From the NCBI RefSeq assembly GCF_020686965.1, contig NZ_JAJEPS010000015.1, positions 16,021-80,020 on the forward strand: 64,000 nucleotides of DNA. The letters run 5' to 3'. The notes beneath the pieces were generated by a model, which ran no database searches, was not told where the DNA came from, and saw only the letters and a program-made list of their open reading frames with translations. The DNA comes from Hominiventricola filiformis (GTDB lineage: Bacteria; Bacillota; Clostridia; Lachnospirales; Lachnospiraceae). How positions within the stretch are numbered: the stretch's first letter is position 1; each line of letters opens with the position of its first letter. Shown one piece after another: positions 54,089 through 62,369 of this stretch. A program made the translations under genes and the position numbers.

Positions 54089-54679
54089 TTATGAATACCC
54101 TTTGGGAATTGGGCCAAAATTCTCCCATGGCAGGCATACGAACCATGCCTTTCCATAGATATCTTCTTTTTTTACATTTCCAATGTCCGCGTTACGGCTG
54201 TCTTCACTCTGATTCCGGTTATCACCCAGGACAAAGTATTCTCCGTCCCCTATGGTAATCTCTTCTTCCGCCACACCTGCATAATCCATCTGTTCGCTGC
54301 CAAGCCCGGTCTCGAAAAGTTCTCCGTTTACATAGACAAAACCATCTTTGATCTGCACTTTATCTCCGGGTTCTGCGATCACACGGCGCATATAATAATG
54401 CGATCTCTCATTTCCATTGGGTTTAAATACGACTACATCTCCCGGTTTCGGTGCTGACACCAGATACGTAAACCGATTGACCAGCACACTGTCACCACTG
54501 TTAATGGCCGGTTCCATTGCCTGTCCGACGCAGGTCAGCCTTGTCATAAAATAAAAAACAAGAATGCAGCCAATGGCAAATGCAAGAACACATTCTCCTG
54601 CCCAGAAAAAAATCTCCTGAATCGCAGATGCCTGAATTCTTTTTCTTCTTCTGTAAAAACTGAGCCCTTTTCTTCTCAT
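54089..54679 (-). CDS. Signal peptidase I homologue lacking both catalytic residues
   Basis: 196 residues with one N-terminal membrane helix (about residues 24-46) and the S26 fold: GEYFVLGDNRNQSEDSR is intact. However, the serine box reads CVGQAMEPAI, with Ala54 in place of the catalytic Ser, and the lysine box reads YMRRVIAEPGD, with Arg98 in place of the catalytic Lys. I checked the alanine codon (GCA) directly. It is therefore probably a pseudoenzyme; it may bind or regulate rather than cleave. It stands first in the rbgA-lepB-rnhB group, 11 bases before rbgA. Confidence 0.88.
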   Translation of the reverse strand: MRRKGLSFYRRRKRIQASAIQEIFFWAGECVLAFAIGCILVFYFMTRLTCVGQAMEPAINSGDSVLVNRFTYLVSAPKPGDVVVFKPNGNERSHYYMRRVIAEPGDKVQIKDGFVYVNGELFETGLGSEQMDYAGVAEEEITIGDGEYFVLGDNRNQSEDSRNADIGNVKKEDIYGKAWFVCLPWENFGPIPKGYS

Positions 54680-54697
54680 GCATCTGTCTCCTTATGT

Positions 54698-54733
54698 GAA
54701 AAAAGGGACATAATACTCTCGTATATGTCCCTC
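54698..54733 (-). terminator. Intrinsic terminator of rplS
   Basis: On the minus strand, AGGGACATA pairs with TATGTCCCT around a short loop, then TTTTTT. Confidence 0.88.
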
Positions 54734-54760
54734 ACATTCACAGCTTATTCACCGCCGTAA

Positions 54761-55108
54761 TTATTTTACAAGCTCTTTAACCTTTGCTGCTTTACCAACG
54801 CGGTCTCTTAAGTAGTTCAGTTTTGCACGTCTTACTTTACCATGACGAACAACTTCTACTTTCTCTACGTTCGGGGAATGCAGCGGCCAGGTCTTCTCTA
54901 CGCCGATACCGTTGGAATTCTTTCTAACAGTGAAGGTTTCTCTGTTGCTTCCACCCTGTTTCTTCAGTACGGTTCCCTCGAATACCTGAATTCTCTCGCG
55001 GTTACCCTCTTTGATCTTTGCGTATACTTTTACAGTATCTCCTACGCTAAAGCTCGGTACTTCTGCTTTCAGCTGTGCAGCCTCAAGGCTCTTAATAATC
55101 TCGTTCAT
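54761..55108 (-). CDS. rplS: 50S ribosomal protein L19
   Basis: 115 residues, standard length. FEGTVLKKQGGSNRETFTVRK and GVEKTWPLHSPNVEKVEVVRHG are diagnostic. Last gene of the ylxM-ffh-rpsP-khpA-rimM-trmD-rplS set, with an additional promoter inside trmD and a leader of about 80 bases. Confidence 0.98.
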   Translation of the reverse strand: MNEIIKSLEAAQLKAEVPSFSVGDTVKVYAKIKEGNRERIQVFEGTVLKKQGGSNRETFTVRKNSNGIGVEKTWPLHSPNVEKVEVVRHGKVRRAKLNYLRDRVGKAAKVKELVK

Positions 55109-55127
55109 TGTGTTCCTCCTTATTCAC

Positions 55128-55180
55128 TTCGATGTTCTTAATACCCTTCCGGTAACAGAGGACCATCTCCTTTTTCTCAC
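55128..55180 (-). promoter_or_regulatory. Possible L19 leader (autoregulatory RNA)
   Basis: On the minus strand the rplS leader contains GGTCCTCTGTTACC, a small stem TACC-GGAA-GGTA and TTAAGAACATC, which resembles my recollection of the L19 leader motif of Firmicutes. Such leaders bind L19 and regulate translation. By-eye match only. Confidence 0.4.
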
Positions 55181-55190
55181 AACGCATTTT

Positions 55191-55219
55191 ATTCTATCAT
55201 ACTTCTTTTAACTTGGCAA
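55191..55219 (-). promoter_or_regulatory. Internal promoter for rplS
   Basis: On the minus strand, TTGCCA (55214-55219), a 17-base spacer and TAGAAT (55191-55196). The -35 lies in the last codons of trmD. Confidence 0.55.
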
Positions 55220-55928
55220 GGAATTTTTTATCTTGTTTTGTAAGATTTGCGTTTTCCAGCAAATCCGGTCTTCGCTCCAAAGTACGGATCAGAGACTGCT
55301 CTCTTCTCCATTTTTCCACATTAGCATGATGGCCGGACATCAGGATGGGCGGCACTGCTTTGTCGCGCCACACTTCCGGCCGGCTGTACTGGGGATATTC
55401 CAGCAAATTATCATGAAACGAATCAAATTCCGCCGAATCTTCATTATGAAGCACGCCGCCCACCAGGCGGGAAACCGCATCCATAATCACCAGTGCCGGG
55501 AGTTCTCCTCCGGTCAGCACATAATCGCCGATGGATACTTCCTCATCCACGATTTCTTCCAGGACGCGCTCGTCAATGCCTTCATAATGGCCGCACAGAA
55601 AGACCAGTTCCTCCTCCTGCGCCAGTTCTTCCGCCATTCTCTGATTGAATACTTTTCCCTGGGGACTCATATACAGAACCTTCGGCTTCTTTGGAAGCTT
55701 TTCGGCAACAGACTGATAGGCCAGATAAACTGGTTCTGCCTGCATGACCATACCTGCACCGCCGCCATAGGGATAATCATCGACCCGGTTATGTTTATTA
55801 ACGGAAAAATCACGGATATTGACGGTATCCAGACTCAACAGTCCTTTTTCTACCGCCCTTCCTGTAATACTTGTCTGAAATCCGTCTCGGATCATATCCG
55901 GAAACAGTGTTAAAACATGAAAAATCAT
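55197..55928 (-). CDS. trmD: tRNA (guanine-N1)-methyltransferase
   Basis: Methylates G37 of tRNAs to prevent frameshifting. 243 residues. The SPOUT-class knot motifs YGGGAGMVMQAEP, FLCGHYEGIDERV and SIGDYVLTGGELPAL are clear. The start overlaps the rimM stop by one base (TAATG). Confidence 0.97.
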   Translation of the reverse strand: MIFHVLTLFPDMIRDGFQTSITGRAVEKGLLSLDTVNIRDFSVNKHNRVDDYPYGGGAGMVMQAEPVYLAYQSVAEKLPKKPKVLYMSPQGKVFNQRMAEELAQEEELVFLCGHYEGIDERVLEEIVDEEVSIGDYVLTGGELPALVIMDAVSRLVGGVLHNEDSAEFDSFHDNLLEYPQYSRPEVWRDKAVPPILMSGHHANVEKWRREQSLIRTLERRPDLLENANLTKQDKKFLAKLKEV

Positions 55929-56452
55929 TAGTCCAGCAATCCCTCCAGCACATGAACCGTCATGCGTTTTTCTTCTACATTCACATCCAGAATGCAGTCT
56001 CGGATGGCCGGAAGCAGGATCTCCTCACCATCAGAAGTCTCTACCACATAGACATCATTGGCTCCTGTCTCCATGACATCGATTAAGGTTCCCAGAGCCT
56101 TGCCTTCGTCCGTCACTACTTCCATGTCGATGAGATCCGCAATAAAATTTTCATTCTCTCCCAACGGCACAGCTTTCTCTCTCGGAATCAGCAGATCTTT
56201 GCCCTTGTAAGGCATGATTTCATCTATATTATTGAAGCCCTTAAACTTCAGAATGACCTGATTTTTGAAAAATTTTACCTGTTCAATTTCCAGCGTTTTT
56301 TTTTCTCTTCCGGTATCCAGAATCACTTCCTTTAACTTCTTGAATCTGGTCGGATCATCTGTCGTCGGAAATACTTTAACCTCTCCGCGCACACCATGCG
56401 TGGAAGAGATCACACCAACTCTTAAAAAATCTTCCATCAATACGTTCTCCAT
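55928..56452 (-). CDS. rimM: Ribosome maturation factor RimM
   Basis: 174 residues. N-terminal RimM domain with RVGVISSTHGVRGEVKVFPTTDD and C-terminal PRC-barrel (LIDVMETGANDVYVVE). It binds S19 and aids 30S maturation. It precedes trmD in the usual order and is separated from khpA by a GC-rich hairpin region. Confidence 0.96.
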   Translation of the reverse strand: MENVLMEDFLRVGVISSTHGVRGEVKVFPTTDDPTRFKKLKEVILDTGREKKTLEIEQVKFFKNQVILKFKGFNNIDEIMPYKGKDLLIPREKAVPLGENENFIADLIDMEVVTDEGKALGTLIDVMETGANDVYVVETSDGEEILLPAIRDCILDVNVEEKRMTVHVLEGLLD

Positions 56453-56465
56453 GATAATAATGAAA

Positions 56466-56526
56466 GGACGCCGGAGAACCGGGAACCCACAAGCCTATCG
56501 GCCCGGAGCTTCCGGTCACGGCGTCC
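56466..56526 (-). other. GC-rich inverted repeat between khpA and rimM
   Basis: On the minus strand, GGACGCCG and ACCGG pair with CCGGT and CGGCGTCC around a loop of about 28 bases; TTTCATT follows. It could be a weak terminator or attenuator, or an RNA-processing site inside the operon. Not assigned to a known family. Confidence 0.5.
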
Positions 56527-56542
56527 TGTCCGCGACCGTTAA

Positions 56543-56773
56543 TTACTGTACGATCTCTACTACTACTTTTTTATCGTCTTTGGAAGCTGCTGCCTTCACG
56601 ACAGAACGGATGGCTTTTGCAATGCGGCCCTGTTTGCCGATCACCTTACCCATATCGTCTGCTGCTACGTGAAGTTCTACGATTGTAGCATTTTCCTTTT
56701 CCGTCTCGGTGACAACCACCTCATCCGGATGGTCAACCAGTGACTTTGCAATCACCTCTACCAGTTTTTTCAT
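56543..56773 (-). CDS. khpA: KH-domain RNA-binding protein KhpA
   Basis: 76 residues, essentially one KH domain with the GKQG loop in GKVIGKQGRIAKAIRS. KhpA with KhpB binds small RNAs and influences cell elongation in other Firmicutes. It lies in its usual place between rpsP and rimM. Confidence 0.93.
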   Translation of the reverse strand: MKKLVEVIAKSLVDHPDEVVVTETEKENATIVELHVAADDMGKVIGKQGRIAKAIRSVVKAAASKDDKKVVVEIVQ

Positions 56774-56807
56774 ACTTCCACCTCCGTGGTGTCCTTAAGA
56801 AAAGAAC

Positions 56808-57053
56808 TTATTTGGTGATTCCTGCCAGTTTAAACAGTTTTCCAACCATCTCGGTCGGCTGAGCGCCGTTTGCAAGCCATTTTTTAGCTGCCTCTTCGTT
56901 GATGTTGAAAGTGCTCGGATCGTTGTTCGGATCATAAGTTCCGATCTCCTCGATGAAACGTCCGTCACGCGGGGATCTGGAATCTGCTACGATTACTCTG
57001 TAAAACGGTGCCTTTTTCTGTCCCATTCTTCTTAATCTGATCTTTACTGCCAT
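56808..57053 (-). CDS. rpsP: 30S ribosomal protein S16
   Basis: 81 residues. VKIRLRRMGQKKAPFYR at the N-terminus and YDPNNDPSTFNI are typical. The start at 57053 has GGAGG at 8 bases; the ribosome site is embedded in an upstream in-frame ATGGAGG, so the longer call from 57068 is wrong. Confidence 0.97.
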   Translation of the reverse strand: MAVKIRLRRMGQKKAPFYRVIVADSRSPRDGRFIEEIGTYDPNNDPSTFNINEEAAKKWLANGAQPTEMVGKLFKLAGITK

Positions 57054-57131
57054 TGTTTCTTCCTCCATTAAATAAATGTATTGTAGTTTATATTCTATAT
57101 TGTAAACGGAAAATCCGGATGCATCTGTTCC

Positions 57132-58490
57132 CTAGAAGGGTAATTTGCCGAACATTCCTTTTTTACCAAATTTACCTTTGCCGCCCATCAGTCCCGGCAT
57201 CTGCTTCATCATCTTTCTGCTCTGCTCGAACTGTTTTACCAGACGGTTGACTTCACTGATATCCACACCTGCGCCGTTGGCAATTCTGCGCTTTCTGGAT
57301 GGATTCAGAATCGACGGATTCTGACGTTCCTTGACGGTCATGGAAAGAATCATTGCCTCAATACGGGCCATCTTCTTCTCATCCACAGCATCTTCCAGCT
57401 GCTTCATCTGCGCGCCGCCCATCCCCGGCATCATACTTAAGAGAGCGCCGATACCGCCCATCTTCTTCATCTGCCGCATACTTTCCAGATAATCCTCGAA
57501 GTCGAACTGGTTCTTCTTCATCTTCTGAACCATCTTCTTGGACTGCTCTTCATCGATGGACTCCTGCGCCTTCTCAATCATGGTCAGGATATCACCCATG
57601 CCAAGAATTCGGGATGCCATACGATCCGGATAGAACTGTTCCAGATCGGAGAGTTTCTCACCCATGCCGACATAGAGGATCGGTTTTCCGGTCACTGCGC
57701 GGATGGAAAGTGCCGCACCACCACGGGTATCACCATCCAGCTTGGTAAGGATCACACCATCAATGCCTACCTTATCCACGAAAGTGGAAGCTACATTTAC
57801 TGCATCCTGTCCAGTCATGGAATCCACAACCAGAATACTGTAATCGACATTGACATTTTCCTTGATCTCCACAAGCTCTTCCATCATGGATTCATCAATG
57901 TGAAGACGTCCTGCGGTATCCAGAATGACAACGCTCATGCCATGCTTTTTCGCATGTTCCACGGCAGCCTTTGCAATATCCACCGGCTTGTTCTGATCTC
58001 CCATGGAAAATACTTCCACGCCCTGCTTCTCACCATTGACCTGCAGCTGCTTAATAGCTGCGGGGCGGTACACATCACAGGCTGTCAGCAATACCTTGCG
58101 GCCTTTGATCTTGAACTTTCCGGCCAGCTTTGCTGCGGTAGTCGTCTTACCTGCTCCCTGAAGACCAGTCATCATAATAACCGTAATCTCGTTGGAAGGG
58201 CGAAGCTTAATCTCTGTCGTCTCGCTTCCCATCAGCTTGACCATCTCTTCATTTACAATCTTGATGACGGTCTGCCCCGGTGTCAGGCTTTCCAGCACAT
58301 CCGTACCGACTGCCCTTTCCTCCACCGCTTTGATGAACTGCTTTACTACTTTGAAACTTACATCCGCTTCCAGAAGTGCAAGTTTGACTTCTTTCAGGCC
58401 TGCTTTTACATCGGCCTCGGTCAGTCTTCCTTTACCCCGAAGGTTCTTAAATACGTTCTGTAGTTTTTCTGATAAACTGTCAAATGCCAT
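57132..58490 (-). CDS. ffh: Signal recognition particle protein Ffh
   Basis: 452 residues: N domain, GTPase G domain (GLQGAGKTTTAAKLAG, DTAGRL, TKLDGDTRGG) and Met-rich M domain ending MMKQMPGLMGGKGKFG. It binds signal sequences and 4.5S RNA to target proteins to the membrane. It starts directly after the ylxM stop codon. Confidence 0.98.
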   Translation of the reverse strand: MAFDSLSEKLQNVFKNLRGKGRLTEADVKAGLKEVKLALLEADVSFKVVKQFIKAVEERAVGTDVLESLTPGQTVIKIVNEEMVKLMGSETTEIKLRPSNEITVIMMTGLQGAGKTTTAAKLAGKFKIKGRKVLLTACDVYRPAAIKQLQVNGEKQGVEVFSMGDQNKPVDIAKAAVEHAKKHGMSVVILDTAGRLHIDESMMEELVEIKENVNVDYSILVVDSMTGQDAVNVASTFVDKVGIDGVILTKLDGDTRGGAALSIRAVTGKPILYVGMGEKLSDLEQFYPDRMASRILGMGDILTMIEKAQESIDEEQSKKMVQKMKKNQFDFEDYLESMRQMKKMGGIGALLSMMPGMGGAQMKQLEDAVDEKKMARIEAMILSMTVKERQNPSILNPSRKRRIANGAGVDISEVNRLVKQFEQSRKMMKQMPGLMGGKGKFGKKGMFGKLPF

Positions 58491-58826
58491 CTATAGCTCC
58501 TCCAGGATCTCGGCTGCGATCTGTCCGATCTTCTGCATGGACGGATCGTCTTTTTCATTTTCGGTAAGCTTATGTATCTCTCCCACTTTTCCGCGGAGAT
58601 CCACAAAGCGTTCCACCAGATGAAGCTTCTCTTCATATTCATTCAGAAGCCGTGTACTGCGCTTGACCATATCATGCACGCCCTGTCGACTGATGCTTAA
58701 GGACTGGGCTAACTCGCTTAGGGAGTAGTCATTCAGTACCACATCTTCATATACCTGCTTCTGATGCTCTGTCAAAAGCTCACCATAAAAATCATATAAA
58801 AGCGTCTGTCTCAGAATCTCTTCCAT
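58491..58826 (-). CDS. ylxM: YlxM-family putative DNA-binding protein
   Basis: 111 residues. A sigma-factor-like helix-turn-helix, NDYSLSELAQSLSISRQGVHDMVKR, lies near residues 35-59. The protein accompanies ffh in most Firmicutes and modulates SRP in some. The start at 58826 has AAGGTGA upstream and lies only about 10 bases after the expected transcription start. Confidence 0.93.
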   Translation of the reverse strand: MEEILRQTLLYDFYGELLTEHQKQVYEDVVLNDYSLSELAQSLSISRQGVHDMVKRSTRLLNEYEEKLHLVERFVDLRGKVGEIHKLTENEKDDPSMQKIGQIAAEILEEL

Positions 58827-58842
58827 CGTTGTCACCTTGTGT

Positions 58843-58871
58843 ATCTTACACGATTCGGGTGGTGGTGTCAA
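58843..58871 (-). promoter_or_regulatory. Promoter of the ylxM-ffh-rplS operon
   Basis: On the minus strand, TTGACA (58866-58871), a 17-base spacer and TAAGAT (58843-58848). Confidence 0.7.
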
Positions 58872-58910
58872 GTGTTTTTTCTTGACAAGTTGATTTTTCT
58901 ACGCACAGGC

Positions 58911-59118
58911 TTACAATTCACAGGTGGCAGACATCTAAACGGTCTAAAGTGACAGGTTGTGAGCGGAACCGCTCGCGCTAAGTCCTCGATCCAGCGGTAC
59001 TAACATTCGAACATCGCCAAAAGCTTGTTCGAATGAAGTACCGGGACTGCGGACGTTCCTTTCACAACCTGTCACTTCTACCCGTCTGGGAAGGTTTTGC
59101 CTCACCTGTAAACTGTAA
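58911..59118. repeat. 208-bp quasi-palindromic element at the edge of the restriction locus
   Basis: The 327 bases between ylxM and hsdR hold the ylxM promoter and this element. Nested inverted repeats are visible: outer ends 58911-58926 with 59103-59118 (14 of 16 match); a perfect 16-bp arm AAGTGACAGGTTGTGA (58947-58962) with 59062-59077; CGGTACT (58995-59001) with 59037-59043; and CATTCGAAC (59004-59012) with 59027-59035. An inner GAGCGG/CCGCTC palindrome adds a side hairpin. No open frame and no T-run are present. It could be a miniature mobile or palindromic element, or a large structured RNA. Confidence 0.7.
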
Positions 59119-59153
59119 TCATGCTTATATGCAATATCTTTCTATATCTCGGA

Positions 59154-62100
59154 TTATGTATCTTTTTCGTATTTGATTTTCATTTCCGCAACCTTCTGCA
59201 GTTGCTCCTGATTCTCAAAATCATAAGCCATCACTTTAGATTCCTGCTCACTAAAACTGGAAGAACCACCAATACCAAAATATTTTTCAAAGAAAACTTT
59301 CAGTTTGTCAATTACTCCCTGTTTTTTCTTAGCTCTGCCGCCTCCTCCAAAACGTGAAATAGGCGGCATAAGTTTATCAATATCCGTTCCAGCCGTTTTG
59401 ATTTCTCCATCCCTGAACGCATTTTCCATAAATTTTCGCGTATCTTCCGGCTTTAATTTTTCCTCTGCAATAATTTTGTTAAGATCATAATCCCGCTGTT
59501 CAACTACATAACTATGCCATTCATTCATGACATCATCCACGTCATTGATTCCTGATATAAAAGTTTCAATGAGTTGCTTCTTGCTGCGCAGCTCCGGACT
59601 GGCATCTATCGCTTTGTTAATTGTAATTAATACTTCTTTATCTTCGCAATGAGTATCGTGATACTTCTTTACAAGCATAAGAATATAATCAATATTAATT
59701 TCTATCTGTCGGATTAATTCGATTTCAAATACTACATCATCCGTAATATCTGCACTTTCCTGCCGTTTACGTTTCCATTCATCACGCAAGTCTTGATACC
59801 GCCCAAGATAATCCTGTAAATCACGTTCTGAAATAATCTCATTTCCCATAAATTCATCGAAGGACAATAACAGATTTCGCATACGAAGAATAGCACCAAA
59901 CAAAGCAATAAATTCTTTCTGCTTTTCTTCTCCTACAATCTGTGGCTCAGATAAAGGAAATTTACGATCGAGTTCTTCCATCATATCCACATATCCGGGC
60001 ATAGTCTTCCCATCCACAGACTCATAGCCATAATAATAATCCTTGAAGCTCTGTAACAGAACAATACCACCCGCATTCTTATCTCCAAATAAGGAAATAG
60101 CACTATCCACCCGTTTTTGTAGATTTCGAAAGCAAACAATATTTCCAAACGTCTTAATTGAATTAAGAATACGATTTGTTCTTGAAAATGCCTGTATCAG
60201 ACCATGCATCTTCAAATTTTTATCGACCCATAACGTATTCATAGTTGTAGCATCGAAACCAGTAAGAAACATATTTACTACGATCAACATATCCAGTTCT
60301 TTATTCTTCATACGAAGAGACACATCTTTGTAATAATTCTGAAACTTATCACTGGAAGTATCATAGTTTGTATGAAACATTTTATTATAATCATCGATTG
60401 CAATTTCAAGAAATTCCCGAGACGGTTGATCCAACGCAGAAGTATCTTCTGAATTTTCCTCATCCAAAATTCCATCTGATTCTTCTTCATTTGCACCATA
60501 ACTAAAAATAGTTGCGATACGCAGCTTTTTCGTTGGATCTTCTGCCATCTGTCTTTTAAATTCCTGATAGTATAATTTCGCCATTGGGACACTGGCTACC
60601 GCAAAAATGGAATTAAAACCACTAATCCGCTGCTTCTGCTTAATTTCTTCAACCTCATTACGTTTAGCCGAAGCCACTTCTGTAATATTCGTCAACGCAT
60701 TATATATGTAGGTTTTGTCACCACGATATGTTTTCTGATCAAAATGTTCCAATATATACTGTGTCACAAGCCGTATACGTTCAGGTGCCATCATCACTTT
60801 CTCACGGTTGATATCCCATACCATTTCATCTGTGATTTCTTCATCAGCATCCATTGTTTTTATATAATCCACACGGAACGGAAGAACATTTTTATCATTA
60901 ATTGCATCCACAATCGTATAACTGTGAAGTTGATCACCGAAAGTCTGGCCCGTTGTAAAAAATTCCGGATTTTTAGTCCTTCCAGAATTAACAGAGAAAA
61001 TCGGTGTTCCAGTAAATCCAAACAAATGGTATTTCTTAAAATTCTTTACAATAGCCGTATGCATGTCCCCAAACTGGCTTCGGTGACACTCATCAAAAAT
61101 AATGACAATGTGTTTACTATATACTTCATGTCCCGGATTCTTTTTTATAAAAGTAGCCAGTTTCTGAATCGTGGTTATAATAATATGTGCATCCGGATCT
61201 TCCAACTGTCGTTTTAATATAACAGTCGAGCTATTGCTGTTAGCCGCGCCCTTTTCAAAGCGATCATATTCCTTCATAGTCTGATAATCCAGATCTTTAC
61301 GGTCAACCACAAACAGCACTTTATCAATATATGACAATTTCGACACCAGTCTTGCCGTCTTAAATGAAGTCAATGTCTTGCCGGAACCTGTGGTATGCCA
61401 GATGTAACCACCACCCTCGACACTGCCGTATTTCTTATAATTATTGGCAATTTCGATACGATTGAGAATTCGCTCCGTAGCCGTGATCTGGTACGGACGC
61501 ATGACCATCAACATATCCTCGGATGTAAAAATGCAATACTTCGTAAGGATATTCAGAATCGTATGCTTTGCGAAAAAGGTCTTTGTAAAATCAATCAGAT
61601 CAGGAATCACACGGTTATTGGCATCTGCCCAGAAACAAGTGAACTCAAAACTATTACTGGTCTTAGTCTTACTTGCTCCCCTCTTCTCATGTTCTTTTTC
61701 TGCATTCCGTCTGGTGCTGTTGGAATAATATTTTGTATTCGTACCATTGGAAATGACAAAAATCTGAACATATTCATATAAACCACATCCTGCCCAGAAT
61801 GAATCTCTCTGATAACGATTGATCTGATTAAACGCTTCGCGAATGGCGACACCTCTACGTTTTAACTCAATATGCACAAGTGGCAGGCCATTGACCAATA
61901 CTGTAACATCATAGCGATTATCATGCTTTGCACCATTTTCTGTACCAATCACATACTGATTGATAACTTGCAATCTGTTGTTATGAATGTTCTTTTTATC
62001 TATAAGCATAATATTTTTGGAAGAACCATCATCGCGAGTCAAAACCTGGACATTATCTTCCTGAATCTTACGGGTCTTTTCCACAATATGTTCATTGGGA

Positions 62101-62369
62101 TTGGCAACCGCATTTTTAAAGAAAACATCCCACTCTGTATCAGAAAACTGGTAATTGTTCAATTCCTCTAATTTCTTGCGAAGATTAGATATCAAATCTT
62201 TTTCCGTATGAATCGGCAAATATTCATATCCCTGCTCACAGAGCAGACGGATAAACTCCTGCTCCAGTTCTGCTTCGCTCTGGTAACTATCAGAACGCTT
62301 CTTGACTGGCTCATATTCTGTAACAACCGTATTTTCCGATGTTTCCGCTACAATATTAAAATATGACAT
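59154..62369 (-). CDS. hsdR: Type I restriction endonuclease, R subunit
   Basis: 1071 residues. N-terminal nuclease domain with Asp154, Glu168 and Lys170 (VLVNGLPLVHIELK), then the SF2 translocase: Walker A HTTGSGKTLTS (Lys331), FDECHRSQFG (about residues 425-434), GFTGTPIF, and later helicase motifs including MFLTGFDATTMNTLWVDK. The C-terminal helical region binds the methylase core. GGAGG stands 9 bases before the ATG, which overlaps the end of the DUF4238 gene by 14 bases. The locus is visibly AT-richer than its neighbours. hsdM should lie beyond the window. Confidence 0.95.
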   Translation of the reverse strand: MSYFNIVAETSENTVVTEYEPVKKRSDSYQSEAELEQEFIRLLCEQGYEYLPIHTEKDLISNLRKKLEELNNYQFSDTEWDVFFKNAVANPNEHIVEKTRKIQEDNVQVLTRDDGSSKNIMLIDKKNIHNNRLQVINQYVIGTENGAKHDNRYDVTVLVNGLPLVHIELKRRGVAIREAFNQINRYQRDSFWAGCGLYEYVQIFVISNGTNTKYYSNSTRRNAEKEHEKRGASKTKTSNSFEFTCFWADANNRVIPDLIDFTKTFFAKHTILNILTKYCIFTSEDMLMVMRPYQITATERILNRIEIANNYKKYGSVEGGGYIWHTTGSGKTLTSFKTARLVSKLSYIDKVLFVVDRKDLDYQTMKEYDRFEKGAANSNSSTVILKRQLEDPDAHIIITTIQKLATFIKKNPGHEVYSKHIVIIFDECHRSQFGDMHTAIVKNFKKYHLFGFTGTPIFSVNSGRTKNPEFFTTGQTFGDQLHSYTIVDAINDKNVLPFRVDYIKTMDADEEITDEMVWDINREKVMMAPERIRLVTQYILEHFDQKTYRGDKTYIYNALTNITEVASAKRNEVEEIKQKQRISGFNSIFAVASVPMAKLYYQEFKRQMAEDPTKKLRIATIFSYGANEEESDGILDEENSEDTSALDQPSREFLEIAIDDYNKMFHTNYDTSSDKFQNYYKDVSLRMKNKELDMLIVVNMFLTGFDATTMNTLWVDKNLKMHGLIQAFSRTNRILNSIKTFGNIVCFRNLQKRVDSAISLFGDKNAGGIVLLQSFKDYYYGYESVDGKTMPGYVDMMEELDRKFPLSEPQIVGEEKQKEFIALFGAILRMRNLLLSFDEFMGNEIISERDLQDYLGRYQDLRDEWKRKRQESADITDDVVFEIELIRQIEINIDYILMLVKKYHDTHCEDKEVLITINKAIDASPELRSKKQLIETFISGINDVDDVMNEWHSYVVEQRDYDLNKIIAEEKLKPEDTRKFMENAFRDGEIKTAGTDIDKLMPPISRFGGGGRAKKKQGVIDKLKVFFEKYFGIGGSSSFSEQESKVMAYDFENQEQLQKVAEMKIKYEKDT

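Noticed and set aside
58911..59118. tRNA gene or intrinsic terminator within the palindrome
   Set aside because: The arms do not give a cloverleaf, and no T-tract follows the stems on either strand.
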